From: an uncultured beta proteobacterium
GTDB taxonomy: Bacteria; Pseudomonadota; Gammaproteobacteria; Burkholderiales; Burkholderiaceae_C
Reading direction: 5' to 3'
DNA length: 60,400 bases
NCBI GenBank assembly: GCA_903844215.1
Contig: CAIMSP010000069.1
Coordinates: forward strand, 1 to 60,400
Position 1 is the first letter of the stretch, and each line of letters opens with the position of its first letter. Below are positions 16,316-29,791 of this stretch, piece by piece. The position numbers and the translations under genes are program-made. A model generated the notes under the pieces. It worked only from the letters and a program-made list of their open reading frames with translations, made no database searches and was not told the DNA's origin.

Positions 16316-18396
16316 GGCACGAGGGGGGCTGCTGCGGGGTCTGGGCCGGCGTCGCCTTCGCTCGTGTCCATGGCGATCGCAATCGGCCCCACCGGCGCAT
16401 CGTCGTCTTCGCTGTCGAGCTCTTGCGCCAGCGCGGCACCCGCCGCCGCGTCGTCCAGGTCGAGTCGTTCCAGCAGCGTGCCGTGAATGTCCAGCGTGAT
16501 CTCGTCCACGGCACCGAGTTTGACGCGCAAGCGCGCGCCGCGCGGCAGTCCGGCCACGCCCATCACCGGCAGCACCAGCGGCAGCGCCTCAGCGCGCACC
16601 AGCACACCGCCTGGGATGTCCTTGAACACGCTGGCCACGAGCTCGGTGATGCCCTGCTGCTGCAGGTATTTGAGCGTCCAGAAGCGCTCCATGCCCTGCT
16701 GGTAGCCGTTGTAGGCGCTGTAGGCCGCGTCAAAGGCCGAGATGATGGCGAACAGTTCAGTGTCCTTGGGCTTGAACGGCGCGGCCAGCGCCGCCGTCTT
16801 GCCGTGGCGCGCGCAGGCGATGATTTGCCACTGGTTCACCAGATCGGTGTAGCGGCGCAGCGGGGAACTGCTCCAGGCGTAGCTGGGAACGCCCAGGCCC
16901 GCATGCGGCAAGGCCCGGGTGCCCATGCGCACCTTCACGCCGGGCGCCATGCTGGCCTGGCTGCGGTAGATGCCCGGCACGCCGAGTTCGGCCATCCACT
17001 GGCCCCAGGTGCTGTTGGCCAGAATCATGGCCTCGGCCACGATCAGGTCCAGCGGCGCGCCGCGCGCGCGCACGCTGATCTGCACTTGCTCGTGGCCCTG
17101 GGGTTCGGCCCCGGCGTTGCCCACGAGTTTGAAGTTGTAGTCGGGCCGATTGAAGTTTTCCGGCTTGCCGCGCACCACTTCGCGCTGTGCCTTGAGCTGT
17201 TTCGCGAGACGGTACAAGAAGGAGAGTTCGGTGCGCTCGATGCGCGCTGGCAACGGCGTGTCCACATGCTCGAAAGCCGGGTCCTCCAGCCACTGCGGCG
17301 TGACCACGGCGTCGAGTTGATCATGGCGCAGGTTGACGGCGATGGGCACCCGCTCCAGGCGCGTCTGCGTTGCCTGGATCTGCAGCGTCTGCTCGTTCAG
17401 CGTGACGTAGAGCGACACGGCGGGGCAGTTCTGGCCTTCCTGCAGCGTGTAGCTTTGCACCACCGCATCAGGCAGCATCGTCACCTTGTAGCCCGGCATA
17501 TAGACCGTGGACAGGCGCGCGCGTCCTGCCACATCGATGGGGCTGCCGGGCAGCACCGCCAAGCCTGGGGCGGCGATGTGGATGCCCAGCACCACCGTCC
17601 CCGTGCCCAGGCCTTGCACCGACAGCGCGTCGTCGATCTCGGTCGTGGCCGAGTCGTCGATGGAGAACGCCTGGACACCGGCCAGCGGCAACTCGTCCTG
17701 AATCGCGGGCGCGGCCAGGGCGGGGAAGCCCGTGCCTTTGGGAAAGTTGTCGAACAGGAAGCGCTTCCAGTGGAACTGGTAGGGCGACGCGATCGCACCG
17801 GCCTGCTGCAGCAGGTCCAGCGGCGGCTTGTGCGTGGCGCGCGAGGCCTCGACCACGGCCTTGTATTCGGGCGCGTTCTTGTCCGGCTTGAACAGGATCT
17901 TGAACAACTGCTCCCGAATCGGTTCGGGGCAACTGCCTTCGCCCAGCTCCTGGGCCCAGTCGGCGATTTGCTGCAGCAGCAGCTTTTTCTTTTCGATGCC
18001 GGCGAGCGCCTGCTGCAGGATTTCCGCCGAGGCCTTCTTGAAGCGGCCGCGCCCGGCGCGACGAAAGTAGTGCGGCGCCTCGTACAGGCAAAACAGGGCC
18101 GCTGCCTGCTGTTCCAGGCTGGGGTTGGCGCTGAAGTACTCGCGCGCCAGATCGGCAAAACCAAACTCGTCCGCAGGCGCGAACTCCCAGGCCAGATCGA
18201 GCTCGATGCCCTGGCTCAAGGCCTGCGCCTGGCGCAGCAACTCGGCGGGCGCGGGTTTGTCGAACTTGAGCAGCAGGTTCGTGCTTTTCACCTTGAGGCG
18301 TTTTCCGCTGTCGAGTTCAACCTGCGCCGACGCCTCGGCCTCCGACAGCACGCGCCCTGCCAGGAATTTTCCGGCTTCTTCAAATAGTACAAACAT
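16312..18396 (-). CDS. RNase II/VacB-family 3'-5' exoribonuclease
   Basis: This 694-residue protein has the RNB catalytic domain. The metal-binding Asp cluster is in FSIDDSATTEIDDALSV (from about residue 244), followed by LGIHIAAPGLAVLPGSPID, YMPGYKVTMLP, and later ANSTWGQWM and SSPLRRYTDLVNQWQI. These mark the RNase II group, which degrades RNA from the 3' end. It is shorter than RNase R, with an unusual N-terminal half. ATG 18396 (MFVLFEEAGKFLAGRVL) is the family-like start. It leads the operon containing the TonB-like gene, aroE and mtgA. rodA starts 81 bp away on the other strand. Confidence 0.88.
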   Translation of the reverse strand: MFVLFEEAGKFLAGRVLSEAEASAQVELDSGKRLKVKSTNLLLKFDKPAPAELLRQAQALSQGIELDLAWEFAPADEFGFADLAREYFSANPSLEQQAAALFCLYEAPHYFRRAGRGRFKKASAEILQQALAGIEKKKLLLQQIADWAQELGEGSCPEPIREQLFKILFKPDKNAPEYKAVVEASRATHKPPLDLLQQAGAIASPYQFHWKRFLFDNFPKGTGFPALAAPAIQDELPLAGVQAFSIDDSATTEIDDALSVQGLGTGTVVLGIHIAAPGLAVLPGSPIDVAGRARLSTVYMPGYKVTMLPDAVVQSYTLQEGQNCPAVSLYVTLNEQTLQIQATQTRLERVPIAVNLRHDQLDAVVTPQWLEDPAFEHVDTPLPARIERTELSFLYRLAKQLKAQREVVRGKPENFNRPDYNFKLVGNAGAEPQGHEQVQISVRARGAPLDLIVAEAMILANSTWGQWMAELGVPGIYRSQASMAPGVKVRMGTRALPHAGLGVPSYAWSSSPLRRYTDLVNQWQIIACARHGKTAALAAPFKPKDTELFAIISAFDAAYSAYNGYQQGMERFWTLKYLQQQGITELVASVFKDIPGGVLVRAEALPLVLPVMGVAGLPRGARLRVKLGAVDEITLDIHGTLLERLDLDDAAAGAALAQELDSEDDDAPVGPIAIAMDTSEGDAGPDPAAAPLVP

Positions 18397-18476
18397 GGGC
18401 TGGATTGTCCCATGCGTTGCCCACCCTTTGCCGCCCGTCGGCGCCAGCACCCGGCGTAGTTGGGGATAATCGCGGC

Positions 18477-19631
18477 ATGGCTTCCGTATTTGACAAACCT
18501 TCCCTGTGGCGGCGCGTGCCGCTGTGGTTCAGCGGCTTTGACGGCCCGCTGGCCTTGGCGGTGCTGATGCTGGCCTGCGCCGGGCTGCTGACCATGTATT
18601 CCTCCGGTTTCGACCACGGGACGCGTTTCGAGGACCACGTGCGCAACATGCTGATCGCCGGCGTGATCCTGTTCATCGTGGCGCAAATCCCGCCGCAGCG
18701 TCTCATGGCGTTGGCCGTGCCGCTGTACCTGCTAGGCGTCACCCTGCTCGTGGCCGTGGCCGTCTTTGGCGTCACCAAGAAGGGCGCCAGGCGTTGGCTG
18801 AATGTGGGCGTGACGATCCAGCCCAGTGAAATCCTGAAGATTGCCGTGCCCTTGATGCTGGCCTGGTGGTTTCAAAAGCGTGAAGGTCAGTTGCGTCCAC
18901 TGGATTTTCTGGTGGCCGGCCTGTTGCTGTTGCTGCCGATCGGGCTGATCGTGAAGCAGCCCGATCTGGGCACGGCGGTGCTGGTGCTGGCGGCCGGCAT
19001 GGGCGTGATATTTTTTGCCGGTTTGAGTTGGAAGTTGTTGTTGCCGCCGGTGCTGCTCGGTCTGCTGGCCGTGTTTGCGCTGGTCTGGTTTGAACCGCAG
19101 GCGTGCGCCGACGGGGTGCGCTGGCCGCTGATGCACGACTACCAGCAGCAGCGCATTTGCACGCTGCTGGACCCCACGCGCGATCCCTTGGGCAAGGGTT
19201 TTCACATCATTCAGGGCATGATCGCGATCGGCTCGGGCGGCGTCCTCGGCAAGGGCTTCATGCAGGGAACGCAAACCCATCTGGAGTTCATCCCGGAGCG
19301 CACCACGGACTTCATCTTCGCCTCGTTTTCCGAGGAGTTCGGTCTCATCGGCAACCTGCTGCTGATCTCGGGCTTCATCTTTCTGGTGTTGCGCGGACTG
19401 GCGATTGCGCTGGAAGCGCCGACGCTGTTTGCGCGTCTGCTGGCCGGCAGCATCACCTTGATCTTCTTCACCTACGCCTTCGTCAACATGGGCATGGTCA
19501 GCGGCATCCTGCCGGTGGTGGGTGTGCCCCTGCCGTTCATCAGCTACGGTGGCACCGCCATGGTGACCTTGGGAATGGGCCTGGGAATACTGATGTCGAT
19601 CGCACGGTCGAAGCGCTTGGTGCAGTCCTGA
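18477..19631 (+). CDS. rodA: Rod-shape SEDS glycosyltransferase RodA
   Basis: This 384-residue polytopic protein is the SEDS-family peptidoglycan polymerase of the elongasome, acting with a class B PBP. About ten hydrophobic helices can be seen. Family motifs include KKGARRWLNVG with QPSEILKIAVPL, VKQPDLGTAVLVL, the periplasmic DYQQQRICTLLDPTRDPLG, and THLEFIPERTTDFIFASF with EEFGLIG. The C-terminal GVPLPFISYGGTAMV is diagnostic for RodA/FtsW. Start ATG 18477 matches the family N-terminus. No mre genes appear in this window; the MtgA gene 4 kb away is functionally related. Confidence 0.94.
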   Translation: MASVFDKPSLWRRVPLWFSGFDGPLALAVLMLACAGLLTMYSSGFDHGTRFEDHVRNMLIAGVILFIVAQIPPQRLMALAVPLYLLGVTLLVAVAVFGVTKKGARRWLNVGVTIQPSEILKIAVPLMLAWWFQKREGQLRPLDFLVAGLLLLLPIGLIVKQPDLGTAVLVLAAGMGVIFFAGLSWKLLLPPVLLGLLAVFALVWFEPQACADGVRWPLMHDYQQQRICTLLDPTRDPLGKGFHIIQGMIAIGSGGVLGKGFMQGTQTHLEFIPERTTDFIFASFSEEFGLIGNLLLISGFIFLVLRGLAIALEAPTLFARLLAGSITLIFFTYAFVNMGMVSGILPVVGVPLPFISYGGTAMVTLGMGLGILMSIARSKRLVQS

Positions 19632-19657
19632 TGCCGGCCGGCACCTAAAATGCTGCC

Positions 19658-21178
19658 ATGACCTCAATCGATTCTTTTTCTGCTCGTCCGAGCGCGCGCA
19701 GCGCTGCCCCGCAACGTCAACCCACCACCGAGCGCCTGGCCATTGCCCAGAGCCTGCTGCTGGAACCCTTTGGCTTGAGCACCGCAGACTTGACCCGTGC
19801 CCTGAATGAAATCACGGCGCACAAGGTGGATGACGCCGATCTGTATTTTCAGTACACGCGCAGCGAAGGCTGGAGCCTGGAAGAAGGCATTGTGAAGACC
19901 GGCTCCTTCAGCATCGACCAGGGCGTGGGCGTGCGCGCCGTGAGTGGCGAGAAGACGGCCTTTGCCTATTCCGACGATATCTCGCTGGCCTCGCTGCTGG
20001 ACGCGGCGCGCACCGTGCGCAGCATTTCGGCGGCGTCCCAATCGCTCAAAACCAAAGTCGCCAGCCCCAAGATCGCCGCGAGCCGCACGCTGTATGCGGG
20101 GCTGGACCCGATAGACACGCTGGACAGCGCGGCCAAGGTGGCGTTGCTCGGGCGGGTGGAGACCTTGGCGCGGGCCAAGGATCCGCGCGTGGCGCAGGTC
20201 ATGGCCGGCTTGGCCAGCGAATACGACGTGGTGCTGGTGGCGCGCGCCGACGGCACGCTGGCGGCCGACGTGCGCCCGCTGGTGCGCCTGTCGGTGACGG
20301 TGATTGCCGAAGCGAAGGTGAACGGACAGATGCGCCGTGAGGTCGGCTCGGGCGGCGGCGGCGGGCGCTTTGGCCTGGCCTACTTTGACGATGCGCAGAT
20401 CGCGCAATACGTGGATGCGGCGGTGCACGCAGCGCTCACGAATCTGGAGTCCCGACCGGCGCCAGCGGGCGTGATGACCGTGGTGCTGGGGCCGGGTTGG
20501 CCGGGCGTGCTGCTGCACGAGGCCATCGGTCACGGGCTGGAAGGCGACTTCAACCGCAAGGGCTCCAGCGCCTTCAGCGGACGCATCGGACAGCGCGTGG
20601 CGGCCAAGGGCGTGACCGTGCTCGACGACGGCAGCATCGCGCTGCGCCGCGGCTCACTCAATGTCGATGACGAGGGCCATGCCACGCAGCGCAACGTGCT
20701 GATCGAGGACGGCATCCTCAAGGGCTATCTGCAGGATTCCATGAATGCGCGCCTGATGGGCGTGAAACCCACGGGCAACGGCCGGCGCGAAAGCTACGCC
20801 CACGTTCCCATGCCGCGCATGACGAATACCTTCATGCTGGGTGGCGACACCCCGGCGCAGGAAATCGTGGCCAGCATCAAGAAGGGCTTGTACGCCACCA
20901 ACTTCGGCGGTGGTCAGGTCGATATCACCTCGGGCAAGTTCGTGTTCTCGGCGAGCGAAGCCTACTGGGTGGAGAACGGCAAGATCCAGTACCCGGTCAA
21001 GGGCGCCACGCTGGTGGGCAGCGGCCCGGAATCTTTGAAGAAGATCACCATGATCGGCAACGACATGGCGCTGGACACCGGTGTGGGCGTGTGCGGCAAG
21101 GAAGGCCAGAGCGTGCCGGTGGGCGTTGGTCAACCCACGCTGCGCATCGAAGGCTTGACCGTCGGCGGCACCACCTGA
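19658..21178 (+). CDS. tldD: Metalloprotease TldD
   Basis: This 506-residue member of the U62/TldD family works with PmbA/TldE as a zinc protease in peptide maturation and degradation. The metal site is HEAIGH at 287-292, preceded by GPGWPGVLL, with downstream Cys and His ligands expected near GVGVCGKEGQSVPVG. The protein starts with a nonconserved tail before SLLLEPFGLSTADL, and the TldD-type glycine motif GSGGGGGRFG is present. It lies 26 bp after rodA. The partner gene is not in the window. Confidence 0.95.
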   Translation: MTSIDSFSARPSARSAAPQRQPTTERLAIAQSLLLEPFGLSTADLTRALNEITAHKVDDADLYFQYTRSEGWSLEEGIVKTGSFSIDQGVGVRAVSGEKTAFAYSDDISLASLLDAARTVRSISAASQSLKTKVASPKIAASRTLYAGLDPIDTLDSAAKVALLGRVETLARAKDPRVAQVMAGLASEYDVVLVARADGTLAADVRPLVRLSVTVIAEAKVNGQMRREVGSGGGGGRFGLAYFDDAQIAQYVDAAVHAALTNLESRPAPAGVMTVVLGPGWPGVLLHEAIGHGLEGDFNRKGSSAFSGRIGQRVAAKGVTVLDDGSIALRRGSLNVDDEGHATQRNVLIEDGILKGYLQDSMNARLMGVKPTGNGRRESYAHVPMPRMTNTFMLGGDTPAQEIVASIKKGLYATNFGGGQVDITSGKFVFSASEAYWVENGKIQYPVKGATLVGSGPESLKKITMIGNDMALDTGVGVCGKEGQSVPVGVGQPTLRIEGLTVGGTT

Positions 21179-21200
21179 TCGCGTCTGGACCGGCCGCAAG

Positions 21201-21944
21201 TCAACGCAAACCATCCCACAGCAACTTGACGCCGGAGAGAAACATTCCCGCGTACAGCAGGCGGTAGAACAGCGTGGGCTGCAGGCTCTTGGCGATGCGC
21301 ACGCCCAGCCAAACGCCGATCGGCGCAAACGGCAGCAGGGCCAGCGAGCTGCTCATGTTGCGCCAGTCCAGCAGTCCCAACCAGGCGTAGGGAAGCCACT
21401 TCGCCAGATTGATGACGAAGAAGAACGCGGCCAGGGTGGCGGTGAAGACCAGTGGCGCCAGGCGCATCGGGATCACGTAGAACTGGACCGGCGGCCCGCC
21501 CGCGTGCGCCACAAAGCTGGTGAAGCCGGATGTGACGGTGAGCACGGCGCCCAGCCATTTGGGGGGCGGCGCGCTGTCGGCGCGGGGCGCAAACAGCAGA
21601 CGCTGCGCCAGGAAGGCGAGCGTCACGGCGCCCACGACGGCAGAGACGGTGCGTGGGTCCAGCAGCTTGAACAGGGCCGCGCCCAGGGCGATGCCCAGCA
21701 ATCCGAAGGGCAGCAGGAACTTGATCAATTGGCGATCCAGGTTGTGGCGCAGCGCGCCCAGTGCCATCACGTCCATCACGAACAGCACCGGCATCAGGAT
21801 CGCGGCGGCCTCGGGAACGCTCACCACCAGCGCCATCATCGGCACGGCGAGCGAACCAAAGCCCGCACCAAATCCGCTCTTGCTCAGGCCCAGCAAGACC
21901 ACGGCGGGGATGGAGACGGCGTAGAAAACCCAGTCGGTGATCAT
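21201..21944 (-). CDS. TauE/SafE-family permease (DUF81)
   Basis: This 247-residue polytopic membrane protein has about eight hydrophobic helices. Typical TauE/SafE features are the early GLSKSGFGAGFGSLAVPMMAL and the second-half repeat TSGFTSFVAHAGGPPVQFYV. Family members export or import small sulfur- or carbon-containing anions such as sulfoacetate or sulfite, but the substrate here is unknown. ATG 21944 is the family-like start. It converges on tldD, with 22 bp between them, and shares a 100-bp divergent region with the DUF1841 gene. Confidence 0.88.
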   Translation of the reverse strand: MITDWVFYAVSIPAVVLLGLSKSGFGAGFGSLAVPMMALVVSVPEAAAILMPVLFVMDVMALGALRHNLDRQLIKFLLPFGLLGIALGAALFKLLDPRTVSAVVGAVTLAFLAQRLLFAPRADSAPPPKWLGAVLTVTSGFTSFVAHAGGPPVQFYVIPMRLAPLVFTATLAAFFFVINLAKWLPYAWLGLLDWRNMSSSLALLPFAPIGVWLGVRIAKSLQPTLFYRLLYAGMFLSGVKLLWDGLR

Positions 21945-22044
21945 TCGGGCGTCCGCCGGGCGCCGAGGTCGTGGCCGACACGGCAAGGGCGGGCTATGGT
22001 GTGGACGAGCATGCTGGCATCATAAGTTGGGCGAGAATCCGTCC

Positions 22045-22479
22045 ATGTTTACACCGTCCCCGTCCGATGTGCGCCGCTTCTTCTGCGCCGTTTACCAGAA
22101 GTCCCTTGCCGGACAGCCACTCGAAGCGATCGAGGTGATTGCCCGTGGCTGGATGGACGAGCACCCCGAATTTCATGCCGAACTGGCGGATCTCGACGCC
22201 GCGCTGCAGGCGCTTGCCGAGCAAGCGGCGGGCGAGGGCAATGCGTTCTTGCACCTCTCCATGCACCTGAGCATCACCGAGCAGTGCAGCATCGACCAGC
22301 CGCGCGGTATCCGCCAGGCGGTGGAACTGCTCACCGCCCGGCGCGGCGACCTGCACCAGGCGCACCACGAGGTCATGGACGAACTCGGCCAAATGATCTG
22401 GAACGCCCAGCGCGCCAACCGCGCCCCCGACGGCGCGGCCTACATCGACGCCGTGCAACGCCGCGCCACAAAAGATTAA
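22045..22479 (+). CDS. DUF1841 family protein
   Basis: This 144-residue protein of unknown function is common in betaproteobacteria. Recognisable stretches are SDVRRFFCAVYQKSLAGQPL, HPEFHAEL, and HLSMHLSITEQCSIDQPRGI, where a His-rich segment could bind metal. It begins at ATG 22045. The end is unusual: the final Asp and the TAA stop overlap the first base pairs of the inverted repeat that begins at 22475. The RAYT element therefore abuts the gene exactly, and the native C-terminus may have been slightly different. Confidence 0.82.
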   Translation: MFTPSPSDVRRFFCAVYQKSLAGQPLEAIEVIARGWMDEHPEFHAELADLDAALQALAEQAAGEGNAFLHLSMHLSITEQCSIDQPRGIRQAVELLTARRGDLHQAHHEVMDELGQMIWNAQRANRAPDGAAYIDAVQRRATKD

Positions 22480-22499
22480 TTGGGGTCAGATTCCAATTA
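22475..22499 (+). repeat. Left 25-bp terminal inverted repeat of the RAYT element
   Basis: These 25 bases (beginning ATTAATTGGGGTCAGATT) are the exact reverse complement of 23321-23345. GGGGTCAGATTCCAAT-type sequences commonly flank REP-associated tyrosine transposase genes in proteobacteria. The repeat supplies the stop codon of the DUF1841 gene. Confidence 0.9.
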
Positions 22500-22532
22500 T
22501 CATGATGCGGTACGTCACTCTGTCTTCGTCCC

Positions 22533-23237
22533 ATGGCACGCCTACCCCGTCTCACGCTTCCCGGCTACCCGCACCACGTGATCCAGCGCGGCAACAACCG
22601 GCAGCCGATTTTTGCCAGTCATGCCAACTATGAGGATCTGCTTGGGCTGCTGAGCGAGAATGCCTCGCGCTTCGGCGTGGCGATCCACGCCTATGTGCTG
22701 ATGAGCAACCACTTTCATCTGCTGGCAACGCCTTCGAGTGCGGAGGGTTTGCCGCAGATGATGCAGGCCGTCGGACGTCGCTACGTGCGGCATTTCAACG
22801 ATGGGCAGGGGCGCAGCGGCACGCTGTGGGAAGGGCGCTACAAGTCGACGCTGATCCAGACCGAGCGCTATCTGCTGGCTTGCATGGTTTACAGCGATCT
22901 CAATCCCGTGCGCGCCGGCTTGGTGACGCAAGCCCGCGACTATCCCTGGTCGAGTCACGCGCACTACATCGGCTTGCGCAACGATCCGCTGCTCACGCCC
23001 CATTCCCTTTACTGGGAACTGGGCAATACCCCGTTTGCCCGCGAGGCGGCATACGGCGAACTGGTTCAGGCCGGAATTTCACCAGCAACCCAGGCGGCGT
23101 TGACGCAGTCCACCCTTCACGGTTGGGCGCTGGGCGAGCCGGATTTTGTCGCGGATTTGCAAAAAAGAACGCAGCGCAGGGTCAGCCAAGCGGCCGCTGG
23201 GAGACCGATTTCGCTTCATAAAGAGTCGCTAAAATAG
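22533..23237 (+). CDS. REP-associated tyrosine transposase (IS200-like Y1/HUH nuclease)
   Basis: This 234-residue HUH endonuclease has the metal motif HFH at 60-62 in VLMSNHFHLL and the catalytic Tyr 84 in AVGRRYVRHFN. The diagnostic GTLWEGRYKS and YSDLNPVRAGLV blocks follow. These enzymes cut single-stranded DNA at REP hairpins and form a 5'-phosphotyrosine bond. ATG 22533 starts MARLPRLTLPGYPHHVIQRGN, the standard family N-terminus. Flanking inverted repeats at 22475 and 23321 are its likely recognition sequences. The gene looks intact. Confidence 0.93.
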   Translation: MARLPRLTLPGYPHHVIQRGNNRQPIFASHANYEDLLGLLSENASRFGVAIHAYVLMSNHFHLLATPSSAEGLPQMMQAVGRRYVRHFNDGQGRSGTLWEGRYKSTLIQTERYLLACMVYSDLNPVRAGLVTQARDYPWSSHAHYIGLRNDPLLTPHSLYWELGNTPFAREAAYGELVQAGISPATQAALTQSTLHGWALGEPDFVADLQKRTQRRVSQAAAGRPISLHKESLK

Positions 23238-23320
23238 TCAATTTCGCATATCTTTAAAGGCCCTGTCGCTATCAAATTTAATGTGTCCCTAATTAATTTG
23301 TAAAATGGAAAATTGAAAAT

Positions 23321-23345
23321 TAATTGGAATCTGACCCCAATTAAT
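23321..23345 (-). repeat. Right 25-bp terminal inverted repeat of the RAYT element
   Basis: This is the exact reverse complement of 22475-22499. It ends 4 bp before the -35 hexamer of the predicted gltB promoter, so the element lies against, but not in, that promoter. Confidence 0.9.
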
Positions 23346-23349
23346 TTGC

Positions 23350-23378
23350 TTGAAAAGATTGCTGCGCTGCACTATGCT
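23350..23378 (+). promoter_or_regulatory. Predicted sigma-70 promoter of gltBD
   Basis: TTGAAA at 23350-23355 and TATGCT at 23373-23378 are separated by exactly 17 bp. Transcription would start near 23385, 25 nt before the gltB ATG. The hexamers match the consensus at five (-35) and four (-10) of six positions. No start site was measured. Confidence 0.55.
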
Positions 23379-23410
23379 GTGATTCTTTGTGAAATCCTGA
23401 AGGAATCGCC

Positions 23411-28168
<4,758 letters not shown>

Positions 28169-28224
28169 CATCCGTCTCCCTGCTGGCAACGCAGGGGCAA
28201 CCGCATTTGAGAGGTAGGGGCATC

Positions 28225-29691
28225 ATGGGAAAAGTCACAGGCTTCATGGAATACGAGCGCATCGAAGAGGGCTACAAGCCCGCCGCCGAGCGTTTGAAGC
28301 ACTACAAGGAGTTCGTCGTCGGCCTCGATCCGGCGCAGGCCAAGGTCCAAGCGGCGCGCTGCATGGATTGCGGCACGCCGTTTTGCAACAACGGCTGCCC
28401 GGTGAACAACATCATTCCGGACTTCAACGACCTCGTGTACTGCGGCGACTGGAAGAACGCCAGCGCAGTGCTGCATTCGACCAATAACTTTCCCGAGTTC
28501 ACCGGGCGCATCTGCCCCGCGCCCTGCGAAGCCGCGTGCACGCTGAATGTGAACGAGGACGCGGTCGGCATCAAATCGATCGAGCACGCCATCATCGACC
28601 GCGCCTGGGACGAGGGCTGGGTCGTGCCGCAGTTGCCCAAACACAAGACGGGCAGACGAGTCGCGGTGGTCGGCTCGGGTCCGGCCGGTCTGGCGGCGTC
28701 GCAGCAGTTGGCGCGCGCCGGCCACGACGTGACGCTGTTCGAGAAGAACGACCGCGTCGGGGGCCTGCTGCGCTACGGCATTCCAGATTTCAAGATGGAG
28801 AAGACGCACATCGACCGGCGCGTGAAGCAGCTTCAGGCCGAGGGCGTGAGCATTCGCACCGGCGTGCTGATCGGCACCATGCCGGCCGACTCCCGGGTCA
28901 CCAACTGGGCCAAGGAAAACCTCTCGGCCGAGCAATTGCAAAAGGATTTCGACGCCGTGCTGCTCACCGGCGGGGCCGAGCAGTCGCGCGATCTGCCGGT
29001 ACCGGGGCGCGAACTCGAGGGCGTGTATTTCGCCATGGAATTTCTGCCGCAGCAGAACAAGGTCAACGCCGGCGACAAGCTCAAGGGCCAGTTGCGCGCC
29101 GAGGGCAAGCACGTGATCGTGATCGGCGGCGGCGACACCGGCTCCGACTGCGTGGGCACGAGCAACCGCCATGGCGCCGCCAGCGTGACCCAGTTTGAGG
29201 TCATGCCGCAGCCACCCGTGCAGGAGGACCGGCCCCTGACCTGGCCTTATTGGCCGCTCAAGCTGCGCACCAGTTCCAGCCACGACGAGGGTTGCACCCG
29301 CGAATTCGCCGTCTCCACCAAGGAATTCGTCGGCAAGAACGGCAAACTCACGGCCTTGAAAACGGTGCAGGTCGAGTTCAAGGACGGAAAACTGGTCGAG
29401 ATCGCCGGCAGCGAAAAAGAATACAAGGCCGACCTGGTGTTGCTGGCGATGGGTTTCGTGCATCCGGTCGCCACCGTCTTGGCCGCCTTTGGCGTGGACA
29501 AGGATGGTCGTGGCAATGCCAAAGCGAGCACTGACTTCTGCGGTGGCTATGCCACCAATGTGGCCAAGGTCTTTGCCGCAGGCGACATGCGTCGCGGTCA
29601 GAGTCTGGTGGTCTGGGCCATCCGCGAAGGCCGTCAAGCGGCGCGGGCGGTGGACGAATTCCTGATGGGCGCCAGCGACTTGCCGCGGTAA
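28225..29691 (+). CDS. gltD: Glutamate synthase (NADPH) small subunit
   Basis: This 488-residue flavoprotein passes electrons from NADPH through FAD and iron-sulfur clusters to GltB. The N-terminal cluster Cys lie in [18 protein letters not shown] and further Cys in [15 protein letters not shown]. The FAD fold is [20 protein letters not shown] with [16 protein letters not shown]. The NADPH fold is [20 protein letters not shown]. The final [14 protein letters not shown] block ([21 protein letters not shown]) is present. ATG 28225 was chosen over GTG- or TTG-type starts upstream because it begins the family sequence [12 protein letters not shown]. An intrinsic terminator follows at 29758. Confidence 0.97.
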   Translation: MGKVTGFMEYERIEEGYKPAAERLKHYKEFVVGLDPAQAKVQAARCMDCGTPFCNNGCPVNNIIPDFNDLVYCGDWKNASAVLHSTNNFPEFTGRICPAPCEAACTLNVNEDAVGIKSIEHAIIDRAWDEGWVVPQLPKHKTGRRVAVVGSGPAGLAASQQLARAGHDVTLFEKNDRVGGLLRYGIPDFKMEKTHIDRRVKQLQAEGVSIRTGVLIGTMPADSRVTNWAKENLSAEQLQKDFDAVLLTGGAEQSRDLPVPGRELEGVYFAMEFLPQQNKVNAGDKLKGQLRAEGKHVIVIGGGDTGSDCVGTSNRHGAASVTQFEVMPQPPVQEDRPLTWPYWPLKLRTSSSHDEGCTREFAVSTKEFVGKNGKLTALKTVQVEFKDGKLVEIAGSEKEYKADLVLLAMGFVHPVATVLAAFGVDKDGRGNAKASTDFCGGYATNVAKVFAAGDMRRGQSLVVWAIREGRQAARAVDEFLMGASDLPR

Positions 29692-29757
29692 ACATGCGTA
29701 AAGCCAGGGACTTGCCGGGCGTCCGTTGAGCTGCTTAGGTGTAATCCCTTATGATCG

Positions 29758-29790
29758 AAAGGCCGGATTCTTTCCGGCCTTTATTTTTTC
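29758..29790 (+). terminator. Intrinsic terminator of gltBD ending 1 nt before mlaF
   Basis: AAAGGCCGG (29758-29766) pairs with CCGGCCTTT (29774-29782) around a 7-nt loop and is followed by ATTTTTTC. This is a classical rho-independent terminator. It ends one base before the mlaF ATG (29792), so a transcript arriving from upstream would hide or end at the mlaF initiation region. Confidence 0.88.
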
Positions 29791-29791
29791 T

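Larger units (their letters stand above)
22475..23345 (+). mobile_element. RAYT (REP-associated tyrosine transposase) element, 871 bp
   Basis: The element consists of one transposase gene enclosed by 25-bp perfect inverted repeats. It is inserted between the DUF1841 stop and the gltB promoter. The AT-rich 3' part (23238-23320) differs from the high-GC surroundings. RAYT genes are usually single-copy, domesticated genes that mobilise or maintain REP sequences rather than full insertion sequences. No target-site duplication is obvious. Confidence 0.82.

Noticed and set aside
16423..18387. Plus-strand open frame of about 650 codons across the RNase II-type gene
   Set aside because: The protein is Arg/His/Gln-rich low-complexity sequence without family features, while the minus strand gives a clean RNB-domain protein.
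23238..23320. AT-rich segment after the RAYT gene as an additional gene or sRNA
   Set aside because: It has no open frame, no promoter plus terminator pair, and lies inside the element's repeats; it is better described as the element's 3' tail.
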